Source: a gamma proteobacterium HTCC2207
GTDB taxonomy: Bacteria; Pseudomonadota; Gammaproteobacteria; Pseudomonadales; Porticoccaceae
Length of the DNA: 64,000 nucleotides
Assembly: GCA_905182855.1 (NCBI GenBank)
Contig: CAJJDA010000010.1
Location: forward strand, 62,001 to 126,000
Direction of reading: 5' to 3'
Below, piece after piece: positions 37,557-48,379 of this stretch. The notes beneath the pieces are model-generated. The model saw only the letters and a list, made by a program, of their open reading frames with translations. It was not told the origin of the DNA and did not search any database. How positions within the stretch are numbered: the stretch's first letter is position 1; every line of letters begins with the position of its first letter. Both the position numbers and the translations under genes were made by a program.

Positions 37557-38603
37557 ATGACTACGCAACAAAATGAACATTACGGGCGCCTGATGCTCGA
37601 TATTAGTGGCTATAGCCTGACGGATGGCGAGCGAGAGCTGCTGCAAAATCCCCATGTTGGCGGGGTTATCTTGTTTGCCCGCAATGTTGCAACTCGCGAG
37701 CAGATTTGTGCGCTAGCCTGTCAGATTAGAGAGGCTTCGGCTCAGGTTATTATAGCTGTAGATCAAGAGGGCGGTCGGGTACAGCGCTTTCGAGACGGTT
37801 TCACAGCATTTCCGCCAATGCAAACACTCGGTGACTTGGTGGCTCAGAATTCAGCTGCAGGACTAGGCTTAACTCGGGATGTGGGCTGGTTAATGGCCTC
37901 TGAGGTGATTGCCTGTGGTCTGGATATTAGCTTTGCCCCCGTGTTAGATGTGGATCGAGATACTAGCAGTATCATTGGCGATCGCTCTTTTTCGGATCAG
38001 CCGCAAGCTGTGGTTGCTCTGGCCGAGGCTTTTATAAAGGGGATGCATGAAGCGGGTATGGCAGCCACAGGTAAACATTTTCCTGGCCATGGAGGTATTG
38101 TCGCCGACAGTCATCTAGAGGCTCCCGTTGATTATCGCAGCTGGGATGAGTTGCAGGTGCACGATCTCAAGCCCTTTGTGGCTCTGGCAGATTCCCTGGA
38201 TGGCATGATGCCCGCGCATATTACTTTCCCCAGCGTCGACCCAGATTCCGTAGGTTTCTCGTCGTTTTGGTTGCAGTCCGTGCTGCGCGATCAATTGGGT
38301 TTTAACGGCGTTATCTTTAGCGATGACCTGAGCATGAAAGGAGCGGATATTGCTGGTGGTTATGTCGACAAGGCCAAGCTTGCGTTGGCGGCAGGTTGCG
38401 ATATGATTCTGGTTTGTAATTGTCCTGAAGGTGCAATCGAGGTGCTGGACTTTATGGCGAGCACCGAGATCGATGGCGGTGACAGGCTGGCTAAAATGCG
38501 AGCCCGAAAATTCCGACATTGGGATGAGTTGGAAAATCATCCTCGGCGGATAAAAACGATCGAGCGACTTAAATATTTAGAGACACAGCAGGGTACAACA
38601 TGA
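37557..38603 (+). CDS. nagZ: Beta-N-acetylhexosaminidase (peptidoglycan recycling)
   Basis: Cytosolic GH3 enzyme that removes GlcNAc from anhydro-muropeptides. 348 residues from ATG 37557, which has AGGA five bases before; TTG 37542 is open but unneeded. Motifs: AVDQEGGRVQRF, KHFPGHGG (173-180, the His acid/base loop) and the nucleophile in IFSDDLSMKGA (Asp256/257). It overlaps mscS by ATGA. Together with slt it covers the cell-wall recycling route. Confidence 0.95.
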   Translation: MTTQQNEHYGRLMLDISGYSLTDGERELLQNPHVGGVILFARNVATREQICALACQIREASAQVIIAVDQEGGRVQRFRDGFTAFPPMQTLGDLVAQNSAAGLGLTRDVGWLMASEVIACGLDISFAPVLDVDRDTSSIIGDRSFSDQPQAVVALAEAFIKGMHEAGMAATGKHFPGHGGIVADSHLEAPVDYRSWDELQVHDLKPFVALADSLDGMMPAHITFPSVDPDSVGFSSFWLQSVLRDQLGFNGVIFSDDLSMKGADIAGGYVDKAKLALAAGCDMILVCNCPEGAIEVLDFMASTEIDGGDRLAKMRARKFRHWDELENHPRRIKTIERLKYLETQQGTT

Positions 38604-39692
38604 GTCAGATAGAAAACTGGTTGGTCAATTTAACAGGTGAGCAATACCTGTGGGTATTTGAATTATTTCTAATTGTGCTTGTTGCGTTGAGTCTTGGTTT
38701 TTTTCTGAATCGCCTTATCGATAAGCTTGAACTTCAGGCAGCTCGGAGCAAAAGTGTTTGGGACGATGCCTTGATCGAGGCTTGCCGAAGGCCCGCAATC
38801 TGGTTGATCTGGATTTTAGGGGTTAATTTTGCGGCTTCTATAGCGGCACAAAAAATGGACTCACCGCTGCAGGGACTGATTGATCCGATTAATCGTCTGG
38901 CATTGATTTTCCTCGGCTCTCTATTTGTTGTTAGATTTATTAAGCGCGCCGAGCGCAATCTCCTGCATCCTGACTACATGTCCAAGCCGATAGACGAAAC
39001 CACAGTGCGTGCAGTGGGTAAATTACTGCGCGCGACCGTTATCATTACCGCTGTATTGATCGGCATGCAACTTGTTTGGTTACAGTATCTCCGGCTTGCT
39101 AGCCTTTGGCGGTATTGGCGGTATTGCTATGGGTTTTGCGGCAAAAGACCTGCTCGCCAATTTCTTTGGTGGCCTGATGATTTATTTAGACCGGCCCTTT
39201 TCAGTGGGTGAATGGATTCGTTCGCCTGATCAGGAAATCGAGGGTACAGTTGAAGACATAGGTTGGCGTCTAACGAGAATCAGAACCTTCGATATGCGAC
39301 CGTTGTATATCCCTAACGCGGTGTTCGCCAACATCTCGGTAGAGAACCCTTCACGTATGAGTAATCGTCGAATTAATGAAACCCTCGGCATCCGCTATGA
39401 GGACATCCACAGTATGGATTCTATTGTGGCTGCGGTGACGGCTATGTTACTTGCGCATCCGGACATTGACGCTAAGCAAACCATGATTGTTAATTTTAAT
39501 AAGTTCAATGCGAGTTCAGTGGATTTTATTGTTTACACTTTTACTAAAACTACAGACTGGATCGATTTTCATAAGATCAAACAGGACGTTCTACTGAGAG
39601 TTGCCAGTATTGTCGCGGACCATGATGCTGAGATAGCCTATCCAACCTCGACCATACATCTCCAGAATTCATCGTTAATGGCCAGAGATTAA
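38600..39692 (+). CDS. MscS-family small-conductance mechanosensitive channel, frameshifted
   Basis: About 363 residues when joined. Three membrane helices in the first half (for example LWVFELFLIVLVALSLGFFL), then the pore-lining TM3 with SGLLAFGGIGGIAMGFAAKDLLANFFGG and the MscS beta domain (DRPFSVGEWIRSP, EGTVEDIGWRLTRIRTFD, YIPNAVFANISVEN). The first frame fails after GMQ and the rest is open from about 39069. Removing one base at about 39068 or adding two restores it. It releases solutes on osmotic down-shock. Starts on the nagZ stop (ATGA). Confidence 0.87.
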
Positions 39693-39845
39693 TAGAGATA
39701 GTATTTAATCACAGCAGCAGATCCGCAATAGTCGCGGAGCTAAGGTGGCAGTGCTCGACAAACATAACTTCTCAAAAAGACAGGGCGCACTGCGTCGTCT
39801 TTGACTTTATAATAGATCCTCAATCATTTAGGTAGGGGCTTTTTT

Positions 39846-40349
39846 GTGCGGTCTTCTCTCGTTGTTTTTTTATGCTTCGGCCTTTTGGGCTGTTTGGGCT
39901 CACCTGAGGGTGTAGTGGCGGTACAGGGTTTTGACAGCGACCGTTATCTTGGAAAATGGTATGAGGTTGCGCGCCTTGATCATAGCTTTGAGCGCGGACT
40001 GAGTGCGGTCACGGCAGAGTATTCCATGCGTGAGGATGGCGGCATTCGAGTCATCAACTCGGGTATGTCTGCCGAGTCAGGTGTTCGGGAGGATGCCGAG
40101 GGGAGGGCCTATTTCATGGGAGAGGAGACTGAGGGGTATCTGAAAGTCTCGTTCTTCGGCCCTTTCTTTGGGTCTTATATTGTCTTTGAGTTGGGCCCCG
40201 ACTATCAGCATGCTTTTGTGGCCGGCAATACCACCGAGTATTTGTGGTTGCTGTCTCGATCACCCACCGTGTCAGACGATTTGAAGGCGCATTTTATCGC
40301 GGCGTCGGCGGCGCTCGGTTTTGATACCGATGCACTAATTTTTAACTAG
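39846..40349 (+). CDS. blc: Outer-membrane lipocalin (Blc type)
   Basis: 167 residues. GTG start with a GGGG-type ribosome site; a short signal ends in lipobox LLGC. Lipocalin motif DRYLGKWYEVARLDHSFERG (GxWYE), later SFFGPFFGSYIVFELG, and LWLLSRSP. Blc-like proteins bind lysophospholipids or fatty acids at the outer membrane under stress. Stands alone between mscS and csiV; TATAAT is seen near 39808. Confidence 0.92.
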   Translation: MRSSLVVFLCFGLLGCLGSPEGVVAVQGFDSDRYLGKWYEVARLDHSFERGLSAVTAEYSMREDGGIRVINSGMSAESGVREDAEGRAYFMGEETEGYLKVSFFGPFFGSYIVFELGPDYQHAFVAGNTTEYLWLLSRSPTVSDDLKAHFIAASAALGFDTDALIFN

Positions 40350-40433
40350 AAAACGTGTTTGCGGTAGCTCGATAGATCTAACCTTAGTGCTCATAGCTTA
40401 CGATGCACCTTAGCTGCAGGGGAGAGACCAGAT

Positions 40434-41588
40434 TTAATCCAACGGATCTGCCGCCACATTGCCCTCAAGGGGTGAGACGGGAGCATCTAGGTCGGCTGGT
40501 GACGGTGGATTTAAAAGCGGCGGTTCATATCCCTTTATAGTCACCATGACCCCCATCATTGGGTGATCTATATAGTAGATCGTTTCTTCCTCTACACGCT
40601 TTGATTGATTAAGTACCCACACCGAGGATATTGGGTAGGTTTTAGGTTCGATGGGTTCTGGTGAGGCGGCGATGTCAACAGCGTCCCTGTCGAGCGCCAC
40701 TAACTCATTGCTTAGCACTTCATCGGGCGTCACTCCGGGCATCAAATTTGCGGTGCCTTCCTCCACAACCGGTCCGAGGGTAAGATCATTATAGTCGTCG
40801 CTCAGGGCCATCTCGTCGACAGCGACTACCTCCCTGACAGGAAGTGCCGGCAGAGTTATCATTTGCTGAGGCTGTCTCTCGTCGAGGTTGGGGAATCCCA
40901 ACAGCCATAAATTGGTCTCAAAGTGCAGGAACCGGGACCGGTAAAAACGCAGTGCCCCCTCCAGCTGAAAGCGGCCATCAAATTGCTGGCCCGCTTTTAT
41001 TAGAACCCATGGATCCTCAGAGTTATCGTCGGCGCCGAATCGCCACGCCTGGTGAAATACCACGTTATATTGGCGTCGATCCAACGCCGTAGCGCTGTCA
41101 TTGAGGTCACGGTCAAGCTTATTAAGCATCAGAAACTGCGCTTCATACTCGGGTATATAGGCTTCGGTCTCTGCAATAGCGTCGCTGTCGAGAGCTTCAT
41201 AGCTCGGAGCTGAATGTAGTGATGATTCGCTGAGTGTTGGGTCAGTCACGACTAAACGGGGTATCCTGCGCTCAAGTGGCGCTAGTTGACTGAAATTGAT
41301 CAGCCCCCCTTCTGCCAGAGGAAAGCTATTTTCGAGAGTGGGCATATTGGGATCGACTAACTCGATCCAGCTGGTGGGAAAGTCCAGTTGATAGTCTTCT
41401 GGAGGCGCCTCATTACCGATATTGCCCTGCTGAGTAAAAAGGATGACTTCGACCTGATACCAATTTTCTGGGGCCTCAATTTCCGACTCGGGAGGTTCCG
41501 CGTATACAGGGTGAGCCATCATGATCAGACCGCAAAATAGTACGGCCGATATTCGATTAAATTGTCTGCAAGTCCTGTTTGTCGACAT
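40434..41588 (-). CDS. CsiV family protein
   Basis: 384 residues. Signal peptide ending near PVYAE. It opens with WYQVEVILFTQQ, the typical CsiV start, and ends with WVLNQSKRVEEETIYYIDHPMMGVMVTIKGY, also typical. In Vibrio CsiV supports the peptidoglycan-binding and serine-chemosensing or divisome-related PG machinery; here its function is not known. It directly follows mfd (5-base gap), the same order as I recall in Pseudomonas. The middle is low in conservation and acidic. Confidence 0.85.
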   Translation of the reverse strand: MSTNRTCRQFNRISAVLFCGLIMMAHPVYAEPPESEIEAPENWYQVEVILFTQQGNIGNEAPPEDYQLDFPTSWIELVDPNMPTLENSFPLAEGGLINFSQLAPLERRIPRLVVTDPTLSESSLHSAPSYEALDSDAIAETEAYIPEYEAQFLMLNKLDRDLNDSATALDRRQYNVVFHQAWRFGADDNSEDPWVLIKAGQQFDGRFQLEGALRFYRSRFLHFETNLWLLGFPNLDERQPQQMITLPALPVREVVAVDEMALSDDYNDLTLGPVVEEGTANLMPGVTPDEVLSNELVALDRDAVDIAASPEPIEPKTYPISSVWVLNQSKRVEEETIYYIDHPMMGVMVTIKGYEPPLLNPPSPADLDAPVSPLEGNVAADPLD

Positions 41589-41593
41589 TCTTG

Positions 41594-44500
41594 TTAAGCC
41601 TCAGTGAGCAGTTTTTTCAAAATATCATTGACCAAAGCGATACGTAGATCAGCGGTGTCCATCGCCATAGTGAAACTCAGTTGGTCATTGTTTTGCAAGC
41701 GGAATGTCGACGGGTCATTTTGCACCATCTTGATGATAGTAATAGGTTCGACTGTTGTATTCGCCGTGAATTGGAGACGGCCGCCATTGGGGCCAGCTTC
41801 AATCTTCTTAAGCCCGAGCTGCTCACCAATTTGACGCAGCTGCGCTAGCTCAAATAATGTCTTGACCGGTTCAGGCAATAGCCCGAAGCGGTCGATCATC
41901 TCAACTTGTAGTTCGTGTAAATGCTGTTTGGTTTCGCAGTTAGAAAGACGTTTGTAGAGCGTCAGACGCATATTTACGTCTGGCAAATAGTCGTTTGGTA
42001 TCAGTGCGGGCAGATGCAGATTTACTTCGATGCCAGTATTGAGCGCTGCGTCTAGATCGGGTTTGGCTCCGTTGCGAATCGCCTTAACCGCTCGATCGAG
42101 CATCTCCAGATATAGGGTAAAGCCAATGGCTTGAATATGCCCACTTTGCTCTTCGCCGAGCAGTTCACCTGCGCCGCGAATTTCCAGATCGTTGGTTGCC
42201 AGAGTAAAGCCCGAACCGAGATGGTCTGGCAGCGGCAATGGCTTCCAAGCGTTTGGTGGCATCGGCGGTGATTTTTCGATCCTGAGGGAGCATAAGATAG
42301 GCATAGGCTTGATGGTGCGATCGACCGACACGGCCACGCAGCTGATGGAGTTGAGCTAAGCCAAATTTGTCAGCGCGATCAATGAGGATCGTGTTCGCGC
42401 TGGGAATGTCAATGCCGGTTTCAATAATCGTGGTACAGACCAGAACTTAAAGCGTTGGTGGTAGAAGTCTGACATGCGTTGCTCGAGGCCGCGCTCGCGC
42501 ATCTGGCCATGGGCAACATTAATGCGTGCCTCGGGGACTAGATCGGCAAGTTCATCGGCCACGCGCTGAATACTTTTTACATCATTATGCACATAGTAAA
42601 CCTGCCCTCCGCGGAGTATCTCACGCAGAATTGCCTCGCGAGTGATTCTCGGCTCTTCGGTGCGCACAAAGGTTTTTACCGACAGCCGTTTTGCGGGAGG
42701 GGTGGCGATAATAGACAGGTCGCGGATGCTGTGCATCGACATATTCAACGTGCGAGGAATCGGCGTGGCCGTCATGGTGAGAATATCTACTTCGCTACGA
42801 AGAGACTTAATCTTCTCTTTCTGACGCACGCCAAAGCGGTGCTCTTCATCGACAATCATAAGGCCGAGACGACTAAAATCAATTTTCGCGTGCAGGAGTT
42901 TGTGGGTGCTAATGAGAATATCAACCTTGCCTTCTTCTGTGGCAGCAATCACCTCATCCTGCTCCTTGTTTGTTCGAAAGCGAGACAACTCCTCGATGCG
43001 CACGGGCCAGCTGGCAAAACGGTCACGGAAGTTTTCTAAATGTTGGTGGGCAAGCAGTGTAGTGGGGACCAAAATAACTACCTGCTTGCCGCTATTGACG
43101 ACGGTGAAGGCTGCGCGCATTGCAACCTCTGTCTTGCCGAAGCCGACGTCACCGCAAACTAGGCGATCCATAGGTTGATTGCTCAGCAGGTCGCGGCGCA
43201 CGGCATCAATAGCTTCCTGCTGATCGGCGGTTTCTTCAAAGGCAAAATCACTACTAAATTTACGATAGTCTTGCTCATTGTCTTCGCAGGCAAAGCCTTT
43301 TCGCGCAGCTCGCCTCGAGTAGATATCTAGGAGTTCAACCGCTGTATCACGAACCTGCTTGGCTGCTTTGTGTTTAGCCTTATCCCATTTGTCGGTACCC
43401 AGACGATTTAATGGCGCCACCACCTGATCACCACCACCAAAACGACTGATCAGATGGAGCGAGGAAACCGGTACATAGAGTTTGGCTTCGTCGGCGTAGG
43501 TGAGCATCAAGAATTCTTGCTGAGTTTTATCGATATCAAGCAGAACCAGACCCTGATAGCGACCTACGCCGTGTTCTATGTGTACCACCGGCGCGCCGAC
43601 TTTTAATTCGGCTAGATTTTTAAAGATCGTATCTGGGGATTCAGAGGCCTTCGAGCGTCGCCGTCGCTGCATAACCTGTTGGCCGAATAGCTCACCTTCG
43701 GTTATCAGGCAGATATTGTGCTCGGGAATGTAGAGTCCCTGATCAATCGGATAGGTGGTAATGCAGTGCACATGGCTGGAGTCTTTAAACTGCTGCCAGC
43801 TATCGACCTCTTCGGGGAAGATGTGGATAGTTTTTAATAGATCGGCCAAAACTTCCCGACGCCCGGGAGATTCCGCGCAAAATAAAACTCGGCAGTCCCC
43901 TGAAATTACCGTCCCTGATGAGATGAACTCGTCTAATTTTGACAGTGGATTACCCAGCTTGGCATTGACGGCGATATCGGGGACCGCATAGATACCCTGA
44001 TTGCTGTTACCGGCAGACTGATCCATGAAGTCGGCTGTGAGAATAGTGCGCGGAAGCCTTTTTAGTTGCTGAAATATCTGATCAAAGGGAACGAATACTT
44101 CAGTAGGTGGCAGCAGGGGGCGATCAGGGTCAACGCCATATTCCTCATAGCGACTATTAATATCTTGCCAAAAATGCTGCGCCGCACCTTCAATAGCGCT
44201 GTGGGTAAACAGCTGCACCTGTTCGGGTAGGTAGTCAAACAATGTCGCTGTTTGATCAAAGAAAAGGCTCAGATAATATTCAATACCCTGCGGCGCAATG
44301 CCGTCTTTAATATCGCGGTAAACGGGACATTTAGTTGGGTCATTATCGAAATGGTCGTGCCAGTTGTTTAGGAACCTATTTGTCGCTTCCTTATCAATGG
44401 GGAATTCTCGGGCCGGCAATAGCTGGACCTGAGTGATAGTTTCTAATGTGCGCTGTGTTTCCGGGTCAAATAACCGCAGAGATTCAATTTCATCATCTAA

Positions 44501-45058
44501 CAAGTCGATACGGAAGGGGTTTTTTGCACCCATGGGGAATATATCAATTAGCGATCCGCGGAAGGCAAATTCACCATGTTCGAATACCGTCTCAACACGT
44601 AAATATCCTGCTCGGCTTAACTGGTCTAGCAGGTGCACGCGGTCGAGGTCTTCGCCTATCTCATATTTGAAGGTGCGTGAGGCAACAAAATCAGTGGGCG
44701 CGATGCGATGCAATAGCGTCGGCATGGGCACAATTAATATGCCCTGCTTAGTATTGGGTAAACTGGCCAATGTTTGCAGGCGCGCGGAGACAATATCCTG
44801 GTGTGGGGAGAACATGTCATAGGGCAGTGTTTCCCAGTCGGGAAAAACAAGAACAGGCAGGTCTTTTTGGTTAGCAAAAAACTTGATTGCTCGGCTTTGA
44901 GTGCGGCTTGCTGAGCAGATTTCCGTGATCAGGAGTGTCAGACCAGCGTAGTTAATGGCTGATTCGGCAACCGCCAGCGCTCGGCCTGCCGCTTGCAACT
45001 CTCCCCAGGTTTTTTTATCGCCAGACAGTGAGGCTGGAAGTTGGTTAAAAATGGTCAT
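41594..45058 (-). CDS. mfd: Transcription-repair coupling factor Mfd, two compensating frameshifts
   Basis: DNA translocase that removes RNA polymerase stalled at lesions and recruits UvrA. About 1154 residues. UvrB-like N-terminal domain, RNA-polymerase interaction domain ([17 protein letters not shown]), Walker [27 protein letters not shown], and the TRG/C-terminal D7 domain ([28 protein letters not shown]). Between 42227 and 42447 the frame is shifted: one base is missing at about 42447 ([15 protein letters not shown]) and one extra at about 42227 (AIAAA-DHLGSGF). In between, the third frame reads perfectly as Mfd ([24 protein letters not shown]). Two shifts cancelling out in a conserved gene look like sequencing errors. 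Confidence 0.93.
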
Positions 45059-45242
45059 GCGTTTTTAAAGGCCTATCTTGTGTCAACGTCTCAACTCGCT
45101 ATTCTACTGATCTAGCGCTTTTGATTATAGGGAAATTCCATACCTGAGCGTGTAAATTTTAATCTTGCGTTCGGTGGTTGTCAGAAATAGCTACCTGAAC
45201 GATAATGCTCTACTTAATATTTATCTCTAAAAGGAATACTTC

Positions 45243-46703
45243 GTGGACCAACAACAACGCCCTTTACCCGATGATTTTTTCAAGGATTGGAAGCAGAGAG
45301 AAGCGCTTGCAGAAGGTATGATTCCCGTGATCGGTAAGCTTTACCGAGAGCGTAACGTATCAACCTATATGTATGGCCAAAGTATGGTTAGCAAGTCGGT
45401 TACCGATCTGATGAAAGCCCACCGTCGCGTGCGACAGGTCGAAATGAACGAACTTTCCGAATTTGATTCAGCACCGATGCTGGATGCCATCGCGAAATTA
45501 CATCTGGGCCCCGCCCATCTTGATATCGGCAAAATGGTCGTTAAGTATCAAAGTCAGGGTGAAGGCTGCTCACTGGACAAATTTCTTCGTCAAGAACTCG
45601 CGGATGTCATAGATTCTAATATTAAGCCTCTGCCTGAGCCTCAGGATATCGTGCTCTATGGTTTTGGTCGTATCGGCCGATTGGTAGCGCGTATTCTGAT
45701 TGATAAAGCCGGCGGGGGAGACGTGCTGCGACTGCGCGCTATCGTGATTCGCAAGGGAACGATTGAGAACGATCTCGAGAAACGTGCGGCCCTGCTGCGC
45801 CGTGACTCTGTGCATGGTGCATTTAAGGGTACCATTCGCGTCCTCAATGATGAGAATACTCTGGTGGTTAACGGCAACCCCATCAAAGTGATTTACGCGA
45901 ATTCCCCCGCCGAAATTGATTACACCGAATACGGCATTAACAACGCGCTGATTGTTGATAATACGGGTGTTTGGAAAGATACTGCGGGTCTCAGTGGCCA
46001 CCTGCGTCCGGGTGCGTCCAAGGTGTTGCTTACGGCACCTGCTGGCGATGATATCCCCAATGTAGTCTACGGTGTCAATCATGACCAGATTACCCCGCAG
46101 CGTAAGATTATTTCTGCCGCATCCTGCACCACAAACGCGATAGTGCCAGTACTCAAATGTCTGCTCGATGAATACGGTGTTAATAGCGGCCATGTGGAAA
46201 CGGTGCATGCCTATACCAATGACCAAAACCTGATTGATAACTACCATAAAGGTGATCGCCGTGGTCGCAGTGCCGCGCTGAATATGGTGGTGACCAGCAC
46301 CGGTGCCGCCAAAGCCGTGGCCAAAGCCATCCCTGAATTGAAGGGCAAGCTGACGGGCAATGCGATTCGTGTGCCCACGCCCAACGTGTCAATGGCCATA
46401 CTCAACCTGCAACTGGCGCGTGAAACCTCTGTTGAAGAGGTTAATGAGTTCTTACGCCAGCAGGCGTTGCACTCACCTCTGCAGCAGCAGATTGGCTATA
46501 CGGTCTCGTCAGAGGCAGTATCGACTGATTTTGTTGGCTCACGCCAGGCCTGCGTGCTCGATTCGCAGGCGACGATTGTCGATGGTAAAAGCTGTGTGCT
46601 GTACTGCTGGTACGACAACGAGTTCGGCTACAGCTGTCAGGTCGTGCGCTGTTTGGAGAAGTTTGCTGGTGTGGTTTGGCCTAGCTATCCCAAAGAAGCC
46701 TAA
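45243..46703 (+). CDS. gap: Glyceraldehyde-3-phosphate dehydrogenase, long form with N-terminal extension
   Basis: 486 residues against about 335 for classical GapA. The NAD-binding start LYGFGRIGR is at residues 138-146 and the catalytic cysteine at 295 in SAASCTTNAI, so about 130 N-terminal residues are extra. This long form occurs next to mfd in Pseudomonas and relatives. It may serve gluconeogenesis or act on a related substrate. GTG start with AAGGAA upstream. An intrinsic terminator follows. The function of the extension is unknown. Confidence 0.9.
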   Translation: MDQQQRPLPDDFFKDWKQREALAEGMIPVIGKLYRERNVSTYMYGQSMVSKSVTDLMKAHRRVRQVEMNELSEFDSAPMLDAIAKLHLGPAHLDIGKMVVKYQSQGEGCSLDKFLRQELADVIDSNIKPLPEPQDIVLYGFGRIGRLVARILIDKAGGGDVLRLRAIVIRKGTIENDLEKRAALLRRDSVHGAFKGTIRVLNDENTLVVNGNPIKVIYANSPAEIDYTEYGINNALIVDNTGVWKDTAGLSGHLRPGASKVLLTAPAGDDIPNVVYGVNHDQITPQRKIISAASCTTNAIVPVLKCLLDEYGVNSGHVETVHAYTNDQNLIDNYHKGDRRGRSAALNMVVTSTGAAKAVAKAIPELKGKLTGNAIRVPTPNVSMAILNLQLARETSVEEVNEFLRQQALHSPLQQQIGYTVSSEAVSTDFVGSRQACVLDSQATIVDGKSCVLYCWYDNEFGYSCQVVRCLEKFAGVVWPSYPKEA

Positions 46704-47034
46704 TTTTATCGAAATGATAGCTGTCTAAAAGCCCCTTTATGGGGCTTTTTTATAGTCCGATTTGCGCGAGGCGAATGAGCGCATCTCATGGCGATGCACT
46801 CTTATGGTACGAAAAAAACCTGCCAGAATAGGTCATTTAAAGTCTTCTGCACTGGAATCAAAACCATTAGCCCTTTATAATTCCGCGCAAATATAAGTCT
46901 CCGATTGCCATTAGCGGCCGTTAGGCGAGCTTTCATTGTAAAAACATCGAATTTCTGGGCTTTAGCCCCCAGCCTAGGCAGTCATTTTTGACCGGCCCAA
47001 TGACCATCATTTAAATTTGAGTAGTGGTATTTCT
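46704..47034. other. Intergenic region gap-nqrA
   Basis: 331 bases. Holds the gap terminator and the nqr promoter region. TTATAATT at about 46875-46882 is a candidate -10 with a weak -35. A small hairpin GGGC-ttta-GCCC lies near 46957-46970, in the likely nqr leader. Confidence 0.4.
46727..46751 (+). terminator. Intrinsic terminator after gap
   Basis: AAGCCCC (46729-46735), loop TTTAT, GGGGCTT (46741-46747) followed by a T-run. Confidence 0.92.
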
Positions 47035-48375
47035 ATGATTAAAATTAGTCGCGGATTAGACCTGCCTATTTCTGGTGCACCAGAGCAGGTTATTCACGAT
47101 GGCCCCAAGATAAGTCAGGTCGCCTTAGTCGGCACGGACTATCCGGGCATGAAGCCCACGATGGCCGTGCGCGAAGGTGATCGCATCGCTTTGGGCCAGT
47201 TATTATTTACCGACAAGAAAAACGAGGGCGTTAGGTACACTGCTCCTGCTGCCGGCACTGTTTTGGCTATTAATCGCGGTGAGCGCCGCGTTTTTCAGTC
47301 ATTGGTTATTGACGTCGACGGCGATAAGTCAGAGACATTTGCATCTTACACCGATGATCAACTAGCGGGGCTGGACAGAGCAGCGGCGGTTGATAATTTG
47401 GTGAGTTCGGGGCAGTGGGTAGCCCTGCGCACTCGCCCTTACTCAAAGGTACCTGCGGTGGGCTCTGTTCCCTCGTCGATTTTTGTTACTGCTATGGACA
47501 CCAACCCTTTGTCTGCCGATCCTGCGGTGATTATTGCGCGGCGCAGTGCTGACTTTATCAACGGCTTAAAAGTGCTAACTCGCCTGACTGATGGCCCGGT
47601 TAATCTCTGCATAGCCCCTGAGTCTGGTGTAGTTGGCGATGAAGTTGATGGCGTTCGCGTAGTGGCCTTTAGTGGCCCGCACCCGGCTGGTCTTCCGGGC
47701 ACTCACATCCATTTTCTCGACCCGGTCAGTGCAAATAAAACTGTCTGGACCATAGGCTATCAGGAGGTGATTGCTTATGGTGCGCTTTTTACCACAGGCC
47801 AGATTGATACCCAGCGCGTTATTGCTCTAGCAGGCCCTCAGGTTCTTGAGCCGCGTTTGCTGGCGACCCAACTGGGTGCCAACCTCAATCAGTTTGTGAT
47901 TGGTGAGCTGGCCAATGACGAAAATCGTGTGATCTCTGGCTCGGTGCTCGCGGGCCGAAAATCAGCAGGAAAGTTTACCTTCCTCGGTCGCTATCACGAT
48001 CAGGTGTCGGTCATACGCGAAGATCGAGAACGTGAGTTTCTGCACTACCTCCGTGCCGGTGTCAACAAGCATTCTGCGATCCCTATTTTTATCTCTTCGC
48101 TGACCAACAAGTTATTTAATATGACTTCCAGCACTAACGGCAGCGAGCGTGCGATGGTCCCCGTGGGTGGCTATGAGGGTGTGACGGCGCTAGATCTGCT
48201 GCCGGTACAGCTACTTCGCGCGCTCATTGTTGGGGATACCGAGATGGCTCAGAAGTTGGGTTGTTTGGAGCTCGACGAAGAGGATGTGGGTCTCTACACC
48301 TACGTTTGTGTCGGTAAATATGAGTATGGCCCGATTTTGCGTGACAACCTAACCAACATTGAAAGGGAGGGTTGA
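47035..48375 (+). CDS. nqrA: Na+-translocating NADH:quinone reductase subunit A
   Basis: Peripheral subunit of the Na+-NQR pump; takes part in quinone binding. 446 residues from ATG 47035 ([16 protein letters not shown]); a TTG 18 bases upstream is open but not family-like. It has [21 protein letters not shown] and [20 protein letters not shown], conserved in NqrA. Heads the operon nqrABCDEF-apbE-nqrM-sthA; nqrB starts 5 bases after its stop. Confidence 0.96.
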   Translation: MIKISRGLDLPISGAPEQVIHDGPKISQVALVGTDYPGMKPTMAVREGDRIALGQLLFTDKKNEGVRYTAPAAGTVLAINRGERRVFQSLVIDVDGDKSETFASYTDDQLAGLDRAAAVDNLVSSGQWVALRTRPYSKVPAVGSVPSSIFVTAMDTNPLSADPAVIIARRSADFINGLKVLTRLTDGPVNLCIAPESGVVGDEVDGVRVVAFSGPHPAGLPGTHIHFLDPVSANKTVWTIGYQEVIAYGALFTTGQIDTQRVIALAGPQVLEPRLLATQLGANLNQFVIGELANDENRVISGSVLAGRKSAGKFTFLGRYHDQVSVIREDREREFLHYLRAGVNKHSAIPIFISSLTNKLFNMTSSTNGSERAMVPVGGYEGVTALDLLPVQLLRALIVGDTEMAQKLGCLELDEEDVGLYTYVCVGKYEYGPILRDNLTNIEREG

Positions 48376-48379
48376 GCCC

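Noticed and set aside
42227..42447. Mfd split into two proteins by a natural gene fission
   Set aside because: The third frame between the halves encodes perfect Mfd sequence, so two compensating indels explain the gap.
45570..46247. 225-codon open frame antisense to gap
   Set aside because: A by-product of codon use in a conserved GAPDH; the sense frame has all the motifs.
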